DNA of 64,000 nucleotides from Lingula anatina (GCF_001039355.2 NW_019775514.1:109198-173197); one strand, 5' to 3'. Counted from the first letter of the stretch, positions 50,937 to 62,470 are shown. Notes: a model not told the origin generated them from the sequence alone. Translations and numbers: made by a program.

Positions 50937-51286
50937 TTATCATCCTTTAATCTGATACCATATCGCTTTTCTTCAAGCCTGTGATTAATTTATCTGCATT
51001 AAAATCGACCCCTTGAACAATGGCATGGTTACCGTTTCCACTGACGTCCAAGCCTCCGTATCGTTTGGTGAGCGGCCAAAAGCCAGCTGGGCGGGGAAGA
51101 TCCGCTAAATATGCAAATACCATATGTAGATAATGGAGGATGCAAGGTTTATTCCTAAAGCACTTCTTAATGTTGACACCCTTACTGTAGACGCTAGTAA
51201 AACATGCAAAGTTCGTAACAGAGAATAATAGGGGTATAATTATAAAAGTGGAAAAGTCACAACCGGCGAATATCGGCAATTGCCGG

Positions 51287-51445
51287 TGTGACATGAATGG
51301 TACGTGTAGTTAGCTAGGAACAGTAGTCTGTACTCCATTATTTTGTACAGGTGACATTCGCCCCATATATAGTTTTAACCCCAATGCTCCGATAAAGCCT
51401 AAACTGTACTTATCATATGGGATCCCGGACTTCCATTCCATGATT
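51287..51445. mobile_element. Degraded MITE copy in gene E intron 1
   Basis: Starts TGTGACATGAATGG and contains GTACAGGTGACATTCG, CCCAATGCTCC and GGACTTCCATTCC, the reverse-complement landmarks of the element at 31995-32156. The far terminus is eroded. Confidence 0.5.
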
Positions 51446-52013
51446 AAATTTTGAGTGGGGGTGGGGGATGGGGGGTCAGGAAATTGAAGCATCTTTAAAG
51501 CTATACAAGTTAATTTGTTTTACTTCTCCTTGGGCCCACCGCAATATTCTGTTTTTGACACCAGGTTTAAAAGGAATCGTAAAATCCGCGTTATATCATT
51601 GTATAGCAAAAAGTAAAAAAAATGCTAGAAATATAGACATAATATAAACTATTACTATAACATATCCTGTCCAATTCAATTGAGAAAATGACAATTTATA
51701 GATCCATTTCAAACTCTTTCTTTTAAAAACTTTTTTTAGACCGGAAAGTGTTAATTTTATCAGTCTTCGTCTTCATTACGACAGCAGCCCAAAACCAATA
51801 CTCAGTACTAATTATATTCGCTCAATTCAAAACCATCAGTTCAGATTTAATTGGCAGCGGCTGATGCGATGTTAATCTCTGCCATCAAATTACAGCACAT
51901 TATTACAAATTAGAAAATGAACACACAAGGGGACTATACTCACAGCTTGTATCGCCAAACGCAATTTCGGCAAGTACGAATACCATGGATGACCAGGGAA
52001 GTAATAAAAACAT

Positions 52014-53679
52014 CTCGTGCCCTTGGACGCGTGTAGTTGTTTTAGAAAAAAGCATGAAATATAAAATGTTAAGTTTTCTGACTTTCGGATTTGCTTGTCG
52101 TCAATACTGCATACCCCGACAGGCTGACAAAAAGACCGACCAAAGTGTTGTAGGCTTGAAAAGATCGTTTTTATCCAAAGAAAAAGGAAAACAATGTCAT
52201 CATTCAAAGTAACTATCAAATATTCATGCAATCTAAATTTGTCACGTTTTTTTTTCCTTCCGTCTGCTAGTACAAAGAATAAGGCAAACATATATTGTTT
52301 CCCGTCGTCGCACGTGTCACTTAAAACTCTGGGACCAAGAAGTGCCGGATCCGGCAGTGAAGGCCGTACGGCCAGTAGGTTTGTTTTGAAGGCAATCTGT
52401 GAAAAGCACACTGCATGTGAGGTTTAATTTTTTCTTTTGCAATCGACCTCAAATTTCGATGTTGTAAATGATCTGGCGCCCAGTACCTAAACCAAAGTAG
52501 GGGAAGCGCAAACGCAAAGGTTTCATTGAATGAGCGAAAAGTTCTGGCCTTCATTCAAGAACATACTAGTGTTCTTGCAGTATTTTTCAGGGTGGTCATA
52601 TTTTGTTGGTGCCCATTACTTTTCGTGTTTATCTCCAATCATTTAACATGTTCTTTACATAAATTCATGTATTTTTACTGAGCAAATGTTTAAATAAGTA
52701 ACCATTTTGCATAACATTCAAGGCATGATTCCGAAATTGCGGAGGTTTAGATTTGAATGAATAAAAAAGTAAGGAAGAAAAAATGCGCCACTTTAAAGAT
52801 CTTCAATAATTTCCTTCAAGAAACACAATAATTTCGTTCGGCCTGGTCCATTGCTTTAGATTCCACTATGTGTATTTACTAGATCTATTGCGTAGATGTT
52901 TTTCATCGACAGCTTTGTTCTCGTGTTCAAGTTGATGTGTCAAGTAAATCAGTACATGAAGTTCCATAACAATGACTATAGTTCCATAATAATGGCACGT
53001 CGAGAGAATTCTCTCAATTATTAAACATCTCTTCTATAAGCAAATAAAAAACAAATATTTAAATAGCATTACAAAAAACATATTCCAATGTTTATTTTGA
53101 AGACAATCTGTGAACCAGATGTGCGATATGGATAAGCACGTTGCATTTGACATTATAATTTTGCGTGTATTTATTCAAAAAAACGTTGTGTGCATTGAAA
53201 CCCTCGTTAAAACGAAAACTTAACCCGGGAACGAAAGAAAGATATAATTTAGCTGAAAAACTTTACTTATGATTTGTTGCAATATCGACATGGAATTCTG
53301 TTAAGGTATTCGGTTCTTTAGCAAGTGGACAGAAACCCACTGCACATGTCGATTACTTGGTTATATTACCCGGTCTCCATTCGTGTTGGTCAATTGACGG
53401 AAATGGGCTACTTATTCATTTCAGTGGTGTATAATGATTCCTGGCGTTATGCGATATCAATACACCATTCAGTTTAAGATGAAGTACATGGACTTTGTCT
53501 TATATACAACACCTTCGATTTTAACCAGTTCAAACAAAGACAAAATGTAACTTACATTGGACTATTGCAGGAAGATGGTAAACCTATTCCAATACAAGAG
53601 ACATGTGAGTCCATCGTATTACTCGATTAAATACAGGAAAAGAGAGACGCATCGACCCATCTTAAATTCGTCGGTGAGC
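52014..53679. other. Intergenic region between genes E and F
   Basis: No gene recognised. About 53270-53640 is a third, more decayed copy of the repeated flank found above genes C and D, with landmarks CAATATCGACATGGA, GGACAGAAACCC, CAATACACCATTCAG. Confidence 0.6.
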
Positions 53680-56600
53680 TTAATGGAAAAATTTCTTTCC
53701 AGGATACAATAATTCGGCGTACACCTCGCGGTCTGAACGTCGGGTAAGCTCTAGGCTGCTGTTGTAGACGGTGGAGTATTTGCTGAGCTCACAGGTTGTC
53801 GTGGTCTCCACATAATTCACTGATAGACAACTGTGGTCTCGGGAACAAAGGGCGGCACATTCTATGAGAGAGAGGACGTCATGCTCGGACCTGTATGTAA
53901 GGGAAGCGTCAATACCCATAGTGTAACCTTGGTGAACCTTTAGCTGTGCACCATATACTGAAATGGACGTCAAGGGCTTCCTTGTATCACATTGAATGTA
54001 TGCACTGTAAACCTTTATGTCATTGGGGAATACTATGGAACAAGTAAATAAATAGTATAAAGAAGATGCATGATTTGTTATATTATTATCATTATAGTGC
54101 AGCCTATGGGTCGTACACCATGCGCCATGTACTGAAAGACACATCTTTTCGTCTAAAATAATATTTAGGGACATGTTCGAATCCCAATTCAAACGGCAGT
54201 ATCGGAGCACGTAAATTATATTTGTAAAGATGTATACAAAGATGTGAAATAATCATACCATTACCATACTCACCAGGCTCTCTGCATAGTTTTACGGTCT
54301 TCTGGATCTGTTCTGCAGATAGAACGGTTCCGTACCATTGGACACACTTCATGGCACCAGAGAAATATCTTGAATCTGCCGTGGAGCTGTGTCTGGCTCC
54401 CATACGCACAGGTGTATTGGTGATAAGATTCAGTTGAGGAGTGTGCTGAAGCTGACCCACCTCGACTCCGTCCACCCACAACCCAACCATACCGGTCTGG
54501 AAATTGTAGGTAAAACCAGCATAGACCCAGGCAGTATCAGTTAGTACAGAAAGGGAGTAGAACTGTGCTAAAGTATAGGGTTCCTTTATCACAGGACGAA
54601 GAAAAAATGCTCCACTCCCAGTAGTCCATATATGGGTGCCATAATCGTAATCATCCGCTGTACGGCGAAAGTTGAAGAGTGGTCCCTGATTCGACATGTC
54701 TTGTAGGTGCACGTAAGCCACCCACGTGAAGGAACTGACGTTTATTGCTCCATTTTTGGGGATTTCGATGAAGGAAGACACTGCACCTGCAAATTTGGCC
54801 GAGCCTTCGCCAATACCATAAATACCTAAATGGATGGCATAAAGTGAAACTGATACATTATGTTAAGCGTGTTTTTCTGTGAGGTACATGTTTGAATTGG
54901 TTTAAATTGTTTTAGGCTACTGTTTTATATTTGCCTTGGTTAGTGTGGCATTTCTTTTTTTTCTCCCCCTCCCCCCTCCGTGAACAAAATCCTGGTTCCA
55001 CCAGAGTGTACATTACCAAAAAGCCAAAAGAAGATTTCAGCCAAGCTTTTACTCAATAAAGGAAGACACTGCGCCTACAAATTGAGCCCAGCCTTTTCTG
55101 ATATTTTACATACTCAATTGAATGATAACTTTTTATGATCCCTTAATATGATAACACATCGCTTTTCTTCAAGTCTGTGATTCACTTACCAGCATTGAAA
55201 TCGATCCCTTGCACAAAGGCATGATTACCGTTCCCACTAACGTCCAAGCCTCGAAATCGTTTGGTGAGGGGCCAAAAACCAGCTGGGCGGGGAAGAACCG
55301 CTAAAATATGCAAATATAAATGCATATTTATATAGATGCAATTTCCTTCTCGCTAAATTTTGTACCTAAAGTACTTGTTAATGCCAACAGGCTTGCTATA
55401 GGCACTAATAAAACATAGTCATAGCCCAACGAATATCGGCAATTGCTGTCGTGACAGAAATGGTAGCTAGCTAGGAACCGCGTAGTCTGTTCTCAGTCAT
55501 TTTGTACAGGTGACATTCGTCCCATGTAAAGTAGTAACCCCAATACTCCCACAAGCCCTAAATTGCACTTATGGAATATATGGAATCCCGAACTTGTATA
55601 GCAAGAAGTAAAAAAAAAAACGCTGGAAATATAAACAAAATACAGACTTGACATTTAATAAGGAACATTTTTTCCCAAATTTAAATTCATCATTTTTTTC
55701 CTATTTTGCTGACTGATAAATGAAAATGAGGATTAAAATAATATTTTAATAGCTTTTAATAATCTTTCTGGTGTCATTGCGACACCAGTTCATTAACTGG
55801 ATTAGCCAGTGAAGCAAACAAAACTACATTGACTATTTTAAGTCATACGACAATCATTGAAACGATATTTTCCAATTATCCTCTTTAAAAGAGGTACACA
55901 CCCCACAAAAGATCCTCATGTCAGTGTCTAGTCACAGCAATGGTCGCTGTTACGCCTGACCGCATCTAGCTGCTACCGCATTTTTAAAGCGGCAAGGTAT
56001 TCCTTGGGACGGTTTCTAGAGTTTAACCTGGAATAAAATTCCAGGCAACGGTCAAAACTTGTCCAATTTGGTTCAGATTTGTTGCAGGACATGCAGGCCT
56101 TTGATTCGGCGAGTAATGACCTACCCACATATTGTGTATGCGGTTCAAAAATGACCAAGGTAGCTGCTCATTCCCTTGGTTCTGTAAGTTATCTGCTATT
56201 AAAAGTCCTTTGTGTGAACCGGCAATCTCATTTTGCAACCTAAAATTGTTCCTAAGGTGCCCCCTATCAAATGAGAGTCAAGTGGTTCCCAGATTATTCC
56301 TTTGATGTAGTTCAGGTTTTCATCGATGACTATACCATTGGTGTTTTGGCACCAATGTGGTATCCACTGCAAATACTGGTGCTGTCAATGTCCCTAGTCA
56401 CTTTAGAAGCGACACACGCTTCATCGTAGGCCTCTTTAGGATGCCTGCTAACTCTTTTTGACCAGTTGAGCGGTACAGGTGAAATCTGACCTCGATAAAG
56501 AAAGCCACGCGGTTTCAGTGTTCTACCCAGAAACGGCCATGGTCCCCAATTCATTAGAGAAACATACGACGATGTTTTGCTGTTTACAGTGGCTTCCTCA

Positions 56601-57432
56601 GACGATGTCTGGTATCCTAACCTGCTAAAATCAGTTTGGTGTTCGCTAAGAGCCTCATTCTGAACGGACCGGGTGGTTTTTGTTAAGTTGCAGCAGCATA
56701 TCCAGAAGGACAGTGAATCCTGTACCCCGGTGGTAAGATTTCGATACATTCGGCGCGGCCTCTGTGTTGGTGCATCAGTCTGGGCATATATCTAAATTGT
56801 ATGGACCATTCCGTGTGACACAATAATCTGTCTGGCAATGTCTGTATGTCTGCAAATGTCTGCAAAAGCCAAGCACTGGCCAGCCCATATTACACAATAC
56901 AGCAGTGCAACAGACATGGTATTCAGTTAATTGGTAGCGACACACCTGACTTCACACTTCTCCAGTCAGATATCTTATATGAGATCTGATTTTTTTTAAA
57001 GAACGCATTTTTACCAAGTTATACTTTTGTAACTGAGATACTCCATATTATCTGTCAAGTCTGTATAAACCATATTACTTAGATATATCCTGTCCTATTC
57101 AATTGAGAAAATTGCAATTTATAAATCTGTTTCCAAACTCCTAATTTATGAAATTTTCTAGACCGCCAAGTGTGAATGTTAACAATCTCAAATTCCAATG
57201 CGAAAGCAGCTAAAAATCATTAATCGGTATTAATTGTTTTCGCTCATTTCAAAAACATCACACGTTCTGTTTTGGTTTTTAATGTTTGCCTCTGACATCA
57301 AATTACAGTGCACGATTACAAATAAGCAAATGAACACACATGGGGACTATACTCACCGATTGTATGGCTTAACACAATATCCGCAAGTGCCATCGCCATG
57401 TACATGTATGACCAGGAAAGTAATAAAAACAT
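53680..57432 (-). CDS. Array gene F: secreted LamG-PAN protein
   Basis: Exons in coding order: 57432-57357, 55300-55190, 54825-54274, 53957-53680 (76+111+552+278 bp, 338 residues), phase-1 junctions. The signal peptide is MFLLLSWSYMYMAMALA, close to that of E. LamG about 28-246, PAN 248-338 with ECAALCSRDHSC and YNSSLEL. It differs from its paralogues at positions otherwise fixed, for example KRFRGLDV for KRYGGLDV and WVAYVHL for WLAYVHL. Intron 1 is about 1.2 kb longer than in E because of a transposon (55643-57063). Being the highest-coordinate member, it is first in the direction of transcription. The frame is intact. Confidence 0.88.
55052..55125 (-). pseudogene. Relic of a LamG exon start inside gene F intron 2
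   Basis: AAAGGAAGACACTGCGCCTAC, then AAATTGAGCCCAGCCTT, aligns with the start of F's own LamG exon (GAAGGAAGACACTGCACC near 54770). The acceptor area is decayed. Confidence 0.55.
55450..55596. mobile_element. Degraded MITE copy in gene F intron 1
   Basis: CGTGACAGAAATGG, then GTACAGGTGACATTCGTCCC and CCCAATACTCCC match the 31995-32156 element in reverse orientation and the E copy position for position. It was therefore present before E and F split. Confidence 0.5.
55643..57063. mobile_element. 1.42-kb TA-flanked DNA transposon in gene F intron 1
   Basis: It begins CAGACTTGACA and ends TGTCAAGTCTG (exact 11-bp inverted ends), flanked by TA on both sides (55641-55642, 57064-57065). Gene E has the same surrounding intron sequence with a single TA and no insert, which confirms boundaries and duplication. 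TA duplication points to the Tc1/mariner group. The interior has only broken frames on both strands (the longest, 139 codons, lies on the minus strand at 56330-56749) and I recognise no transposase motif. It is degenerate or non-autonomous. Confidence 0.8.
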
Positions 57433-58097
57433 CTTGTGCCCTTGACGCAGTTTTAGAAAATAGCATAAAATATAAAATGTCAAGTTTTCTGATTTCGGAT
57501 TTTCTAGTTGTCAATATACCCAAGGCATTCTCGTGTGCAAGTTAGTGTATCAAGTAAATCAATACATGCAGTTCCATAACAATGACTGAAGTTCCATAAT
57601 AATGGTACGTCGAGAGAATTCTTTCAATTATTTAACATTTCTTGTATAAGCGAAGAAAAAAACGAACATTTTAGATAACATTAGAAAGAACTAATGATAT
57701 AAAACGGTCTGGCTAGTTGATTGTGTTTCTGCATTCGTAAATGAATGAATGAAATTTCAAAAACACTAGACTGCAAATTGAATTTATATATACACCGGAT
57801 CAATACACTTTCTGCCATCCATTTGATAAGCAAGTTAAATAAAACTCGAGGAAATATCAATAAATGTTATTTACTCATCTGACATTGAGTCACTTAACCC
57901 CGTTTGCCCTTTCCTGCCGTGTTACGCATAGTTGACATTTAACAAAAGCTTCAAGTTTCTTAGCCACTTTGGAAGATGATTTTTTACAAAGAAATCAATT
58001 CACGGTTGGATCCTTTCTTTCTGGTAGGATTCAATGTAATTGCGTTCGTGTAATGCCAAACACCCCAGAATGCAAACTTATAGACGTGGGACACAGT

Positions 58098-58460
58098 TCA
58101 GGGGCGGATCCAGGATTATTTGAAAGGGGTTTTCGCGGATGCGAAACCGACCCCCCCTCCCACCTTGATATTATTCTTAATTTGTTTTCTCTTTTGTAAA
58201 AGACCAGGAACCCTGCAGCACTGGGTGGTGCGACCCAACTCAGCATGAACGGTCCCAGAGTTTTAACTGCAGTGGCGGATTTAGATGGGGAGTCAGGGGG
58301 GTCCTGATCTCCCCCCCTCGACGTCTGGTTCCCTCTTGAAATTTTGACTAACTGAATCACAGTTTCAAACCATACCAAATGGCACCGTTCGCCCTCTAAA
58401 AATACCTAAAATTTTAAGTTCAAGAGAGGACCATTGGTGTGATTTTTTCCAGAAATCGAA
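58098..58460. repeat. Nested MITE-like repeats with CAGnGGCGGAT ends
   Basis: CAGGGGCGGATCCAGG at 58098 and CAGTGGCGGATTTAGATGGG near 58270 are typical single termini of hAT-like MITEs. Between 58326 and 58432 a segment (GGTTCCCTCTTGAAATTTT) recurs inverted (AAAATTTTAAGTTCAAGAG). Confidence 0.5.
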
Positions 58461-59198
58461 GGTGGCCAAATTTCAATGGACGCCAAATAGAAAATAATCC
58501 GAGATATGTAAGGACATAAGCGGGACTTAAAGACCTTTATAACTATGTCTTCACTTTGCGGTAGCTCAAAAAATAGTAGTTTCCAGACAGACCACATATC
58601 GCTATTATTGTGTTGTTAAGTGAATGACTTGCGCTTTCACTAATAGCTGGTAATAATTAATGAGGAATCCAATTATAAATAAAAGGATATGGAGTGATTG
58701 AGTTTAAGTTTAATTTCTCTGGGAGTCAACAAGTATGGAAACTGTTTTAGTGTAAGGAAAAGATAAAAAAGGTCTAAGTCAGATACAGTTTTATTTGACC
58801 GGTTAATTTCACAATAGGATTGCAATTTTCTATCACGAGTATGCAACATGAGAATGGAAAATTTCTGATAATCATGCCATAGACAGTGGAAAAAATTATT
58901 GAAAGTGTGATCAATACAGAGAAATAGAGTATAAATATTTGCCAATTTGTATGATAAGTGAGTTGGTGAATAAATGTTTGAAGGCTCCAATATAAAATAA
59001 TATTACTCATACCCTGCCTATTTTCAAAGGCAAAATGTATGGCAGTTGAGTTCTACCCCAACCCCAAACACAGTCTCAGTCGCATGTAAATATAATCAAA
59101 TGTCATTTGATGATGACTTACAAATATGGGTATATTTGGTAATCACCAAAGTCACCAAAGCCAGCAAAAGTGTTCAAATTTCATAAATGAAAATGGTC

Positions 59199-59295
59199 AA
59201 ACACAAGCCGAAATAATTTCACACCGTTAGCTTACGACCAACCTGGACGCAGGTCTTCATCAACTAACGGTATGAAAGTATTTCGGCTTGTGTTT
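59199..59295. repeat. 32-bp inverted repeat hairpin, 33-base loop
   Basis: Arms 59199-59230 and 59264-59295 pair with two mismatches (the outer part reads AAACACAAGCCGAAATA). The loop includes CCAACCTGGACGCAGGTC. It may be a foldback element or a transcribed hairpin. Confidence 0.8.
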
Positions 59296-60899
59296 GATAA
59301 TCTGTAATGTTTGTAAGTGACATGAGTTAATAAGGAGCGGGTAGTGTTTTGTAGAGTAACTTGAGTTGATTGTCATGTTCATATGGTATTTATGTCTCCT
59401 TGATCTAAGCTGATGTAACAAAATAGAATCTGTCATTTAAAAGAATGGAACAAACTCAAGTGTGATGTTCGAAATTTGGCCGATGATGGCCTCTTTTATT
59501 GGAAGCCCCAATAATAAAAAGAAATAAAGCATATTAATAATAAACATTGAATAATGTTAATAAATTAAATAAACATTATGTGTGCGCCAGAAGTATCTAC
59601 ATTTAAAATATAATTCCAAACAAATAGTGCACACATTTCAAATTGCGGGGTTGCAAAGAGTCCAACCGTATACAACTGTGCGTAATGTAAACGGGGGGAG
59701 AAGGCCGCTAGAGATTGCATGAGGTAGAAATAGAAATAAAGAAAGCGGCGCGGGTAACAACCGGAAAGTAGTTTAATAAATAATAAGAAAGACTATAACT
59801 GAGTTGTATTAGCTACCTCAGGTAACATCATTAGCAGATAAAGACAACAACTTCGTCACAATGATCCAACTACCAAGCTAATGAACATTTCTGCTCATTG
59901 TTGAAATTTCCTTTTAAATTACATGCGTGGTATAGGAAAAATTTGCCCTAGAATATGCCGTTGTATATTGTACTATAGTAGCACCCACCCCATGCCAAAT
60001 GAATCCGGAGAAAAGAAATAAATTATAACCTTTACGGCAAAATGTTGCGATAAGGACGCTAAGTCGAGGTGACGATTTCATTTCTTTTAATCTTGATTCA
60101 GTATATGGTTGTTTCAAAAATTAATTCAAACTGTTTTCAACTTAAAACTTTTATTCCAGGTTCCACTTTTTGTAGCAGTGTGTTAATTGTCATTTGAAAA
60201 CAAAAGTTGATAATTAAAGGGTTTAGGATGGAAAAATTATCAGGAAGCAGGAAAGAATGGAGAAAAGGGCATTAATAAAGCCACCATTCACTCTCTTCGA
60301 TTTTCTTCTTTCACCCATCCCTTCCTAATTTGCTAGGCCACTACCACCAGATTCACAATCTAACATTGAGACGACACTAGGATACAGGTAGAATTTAAAA
60401 AATATACTTATATATAGGAACTAAACCAAAGCCTTAAAATGTAATTAATGCTCAAAATTATTTTTGTGACACAATCAAGATGCAATATAAAAATAGTTTT
60501 ATTATCATTTTTCAATATTTACAACAAAAGTATACGACTAAAGGTTCCTTTTTCTTTTTTGGCTGAAAAACATGAAAATATTTTTGCTGTGGAGATTTTT
60601 AATCAACTAGTATTTTAGTATTTTCTCAATCGAGCGACACATAAATACATAATTATTAAAACAGATGAAAGGAACAAAGAGCTATGCGTTAGTAATCAAT
60701 TTTAATATTTGAGATCTTAAAAGTAAATATGACAATTAGAACACGAAAGCGCACCGAAAGCTGCGCGACGAATACCATTGGCCAGCAACGCCACACAAAC
60801 TTTCACCCTAGTGTATAGTTCATGCTTTTTTAGAAATGTTCCGTTATTATTCTGTAATAATTAAGCCTTACGCATGAACTCCCTCTTTTTAAAAGCAAT

Positions 60900-61045
60900 A
60901 GAACCTCCCCTTCGATTTCTGACAAAAATCACACCAATGGTTCCCTCTTGAAATTAGAATTTGGACCAGCTGAATAATAGTTCTAAACCGTACCAAATGA
61001 CACCATTCGCACTCTAAAATACCAAAACTTTTCCTTTCACCGGGT
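60900..61045. repeat. Second copy of the 58.3-kb repeat
   Basis: GGTTCCCTCTTGAAATT, then ACCAAATGACACCATTCGC and CTCTAAAATACC match 58326-58410 in the same orientation. It ends in poly-G (61059-61076). Confidence 0.65.
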
Positions 61046-61419
61046 CCGAACCTTATGCCGGGGGGGGGGGGGGGTATGGGGGGGCGTTTTGGGGGGGCTA
61101 GTAGACGTTTTATGTGCAAAAAATATTCATTTGTTTCAACTGTCTGGTATAAGTTAATCAAGATATTTCATATAACCTTCTGCTGCTTCCTTTCGTTTCG
61201 TAAAATCACAATAACGTGTTTTCTGTTGCTCAGAATAACAAGTCAGTTGATTACAACATATATTTCAGAGTACTGAGTAGGTGGCTGTACATGCTAAGTC
61301 CAGTGTACTTTCAATTGACTCACTGCAATTCACTACAAACAAAACACCCATGCTCCCTCAGGCTGCCTCAAAAATGCAGTCACCCTACGTCCTATTACAT
61401 TATCCTCATTTTGAATCAG

Positions 61420-61515
61420 TGCTCGAATACCACGCACTATAGGGGCCAGCGAGCAGTTCACAGCTACCTGTACCAGTTTAACGGACATCGTGCCTATCAT
61501 AATTTTGGGGAGAAG
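61420..61515 (+). CDS. Possible orphan exon resembling a carboxylesterase segment
   Basis: Acceptor-like TTGAATCAG and donor AAG|GTATGT bound exactly 32 codons, phase 0 on both sides. The peptide has VHSYLYQFNGHRAY, which recalls the YLYxFxHRA strand motif of carboxyl/cholinesterases. No neighbouring esterase exon was found, so this is a relic or chance. Confidence 0.18.
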
Positions 61516-61777
61516 GTATGTTGCTCAGCAATTGTCCTCAAATTTGCCTGTACATTTCGCATCAACAGCTTAATACATATTATTCTTTTTATAAAATAAA
61601 ATGATAAACAAACTAATCAAAATAAAAATAGTAAATAAAATGTATATGATAATTAATAAGATATTATAATTATTATAATCAATTTTTCGCATCACTGCCA
61701 AACGCCACCCCCTATGAACATAATGACCTGTGGTGACGACAAGAACGCCACCATGTGACTATGTATGTCACTGAAGG

Positions 61778-61785
61778 TATATAAG
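61778..61785 (+). promoter_or_regulatory. TATA box (TATATAAG) of the right-edge transcript
   Basis: TATATAAG followed by GCGCG, and 31 bases downstream TTCATTT (A at 61809), which resembles an initiator. Spacing is ideal for a TATA promoter. What follows is a 55-codon frame and then the repeat modules. Confidence 0.5.
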
Positions 61786-61808
61786 CGCGAGATTTTGAAA
61801 TTGCGTTC

Positions 61809-62173
61809 ATTTAACACAGACAGATCTGGAGCAACAAGGAGGATGTACTGCGCCTCGTATCAAGCGAAAAGGACACAGGAGTCAACTCGCATTTCTCCGA
61901 ATCTTTTCCTCATCCCAAGTCAACGCATCGCTCATCGACAAATGCTGTTTCTTGCACACGCAGTCGTCCGGACGGTGGATTCGACGTTTCTCTTAGCTGG
62001 CCAGCTTTAACCTTCGCTTCTCTCCACGAGGACTCGTCACTCAGGAATCTTCGCAGGATACACCATCGTCTCTCTGCTTTTGTGGGCTTCATTGTTTTAG
62101 TGTCATTGCATGTGTTTCCATGCATTCCAGGTTATTTCTTATTGCAGGTCCAGGATGCAGAGTGCTGATATAG
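61809..62173 (+). other. Putative first exon of a repeat-containing transcript
   Basis: From the predicted start to a good donor (ATATAG|GTAAGA at 62174). The longest frame after the predicted start (ATG at 61843, begins MYCASYQAKRTQES) closes at 62010. No family recognised. The stretch is less AT-rich than the DNA to its left. Confidence 0.3.
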
Positions 62174-62222
62174 GTAAGAAAGCTAATTAATCCGTATTTA
62201 TTTCTGTTAACAGAACTCGATT

Positions 62223-62387
62223 ATGGCGATTCCCGATAGAGCTCCCACTGACAACTGCAAGGAGAAGAGGGCCACGTCTACACTTCAGATACTTCGATCA
62301 ATCCTTGGTGCCAGCGAGTCCTGTCATGGTCTGTCTACAAGGTGGCTGCATTGGGGGAAGAGTCAACGACATACGGTGTTTCACTGA
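62223..62387 (+). CDS. Module ORF 1 (MAIPDRAPTDNCKEKR...), 54 codons
   Basis: It follows an acceptor-like TTTCTGTTAACAG|AACTCGATT and begins MAIPDRAPTDNCKEKRATST, then enters one 52-bp repeat unit read as SESCHGLSTRWLHWG. Two more modules with the same start occur at 63150 and 63521. Product unknown; it could be an untranslated repeat. Confidence 0.3.
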   Translation: MAIPDRAPTDNCKEKRATSTLQILRSILGASESCHGLSTRWLHWGKSQRHTVFH

Positions 62388-62405
62388 GATGGAGAATCCT
62401 TAAAG

Positions 62406-62470
62406 GTATTGTGTCATTGGGAGGGGGGAAAGTATAGAAAACTCATTAATCCATTTTACTTTGTTTACAG
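62406..62470 (+). other. Intron-like spacer, copy 1 (65 bp)
   Basis: AAAG|GTATTGTG ... TTTGTTTACAG|AACTC, with a pyrimidine-rich end. A near-identical 67-bp copy lies at 62649-62715. Both separate blocks of the 52-bp repeat. Confidence 0.4.

Larger units (their letters stand above)
49658..52013 (-). pseudogene. Array gene E: LamG-PAN gene with broken donor and frameshift
   Basis: All four exons are recognisable: 52013-51944 (70 bp, MFLLLPWSSMVFVLAEIAFG), 51104-50994 (111), 50636-50084 (553) and 49935-49658 (278). Two lesions are visible. The donor after exon 2 reads GCAG|ATAAAT instead of GCAG|GT, so exon 2 would run into a stop in the intron (VDFNADKLITG...). The LamG exon has one extra base near 50577 (ATAAATCCC where relatives have GAAATCCC), which shifts the frame after SSYI. 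The PAN exon is intact (ECAALCCRDCSC, YNSSLEL). The two independent lesions favour a pseudogene; a sequencing error could explain the indel but not the donor change. It is the sister of gene F. Confidence 0.8.
57433..61777. other. Intergenic region right of the array
   Basis: No confident gene. It holds two related repeats (58.3 and 60.9 kb), a long hairpin at 59.2 kb, poly-G runs near 61.06 kb and one possible esterase-like exon at 61.42 kb. Confidence 0.6.

Noticed and set aside
56330-56749. 139-codon minus-strand frame inside the gene F transposon as a transposase
   Set aside because: No DDE/D spacing or helix-turn-helix recognised; neighbouring frames contain many stops. Kept only as part of the element.
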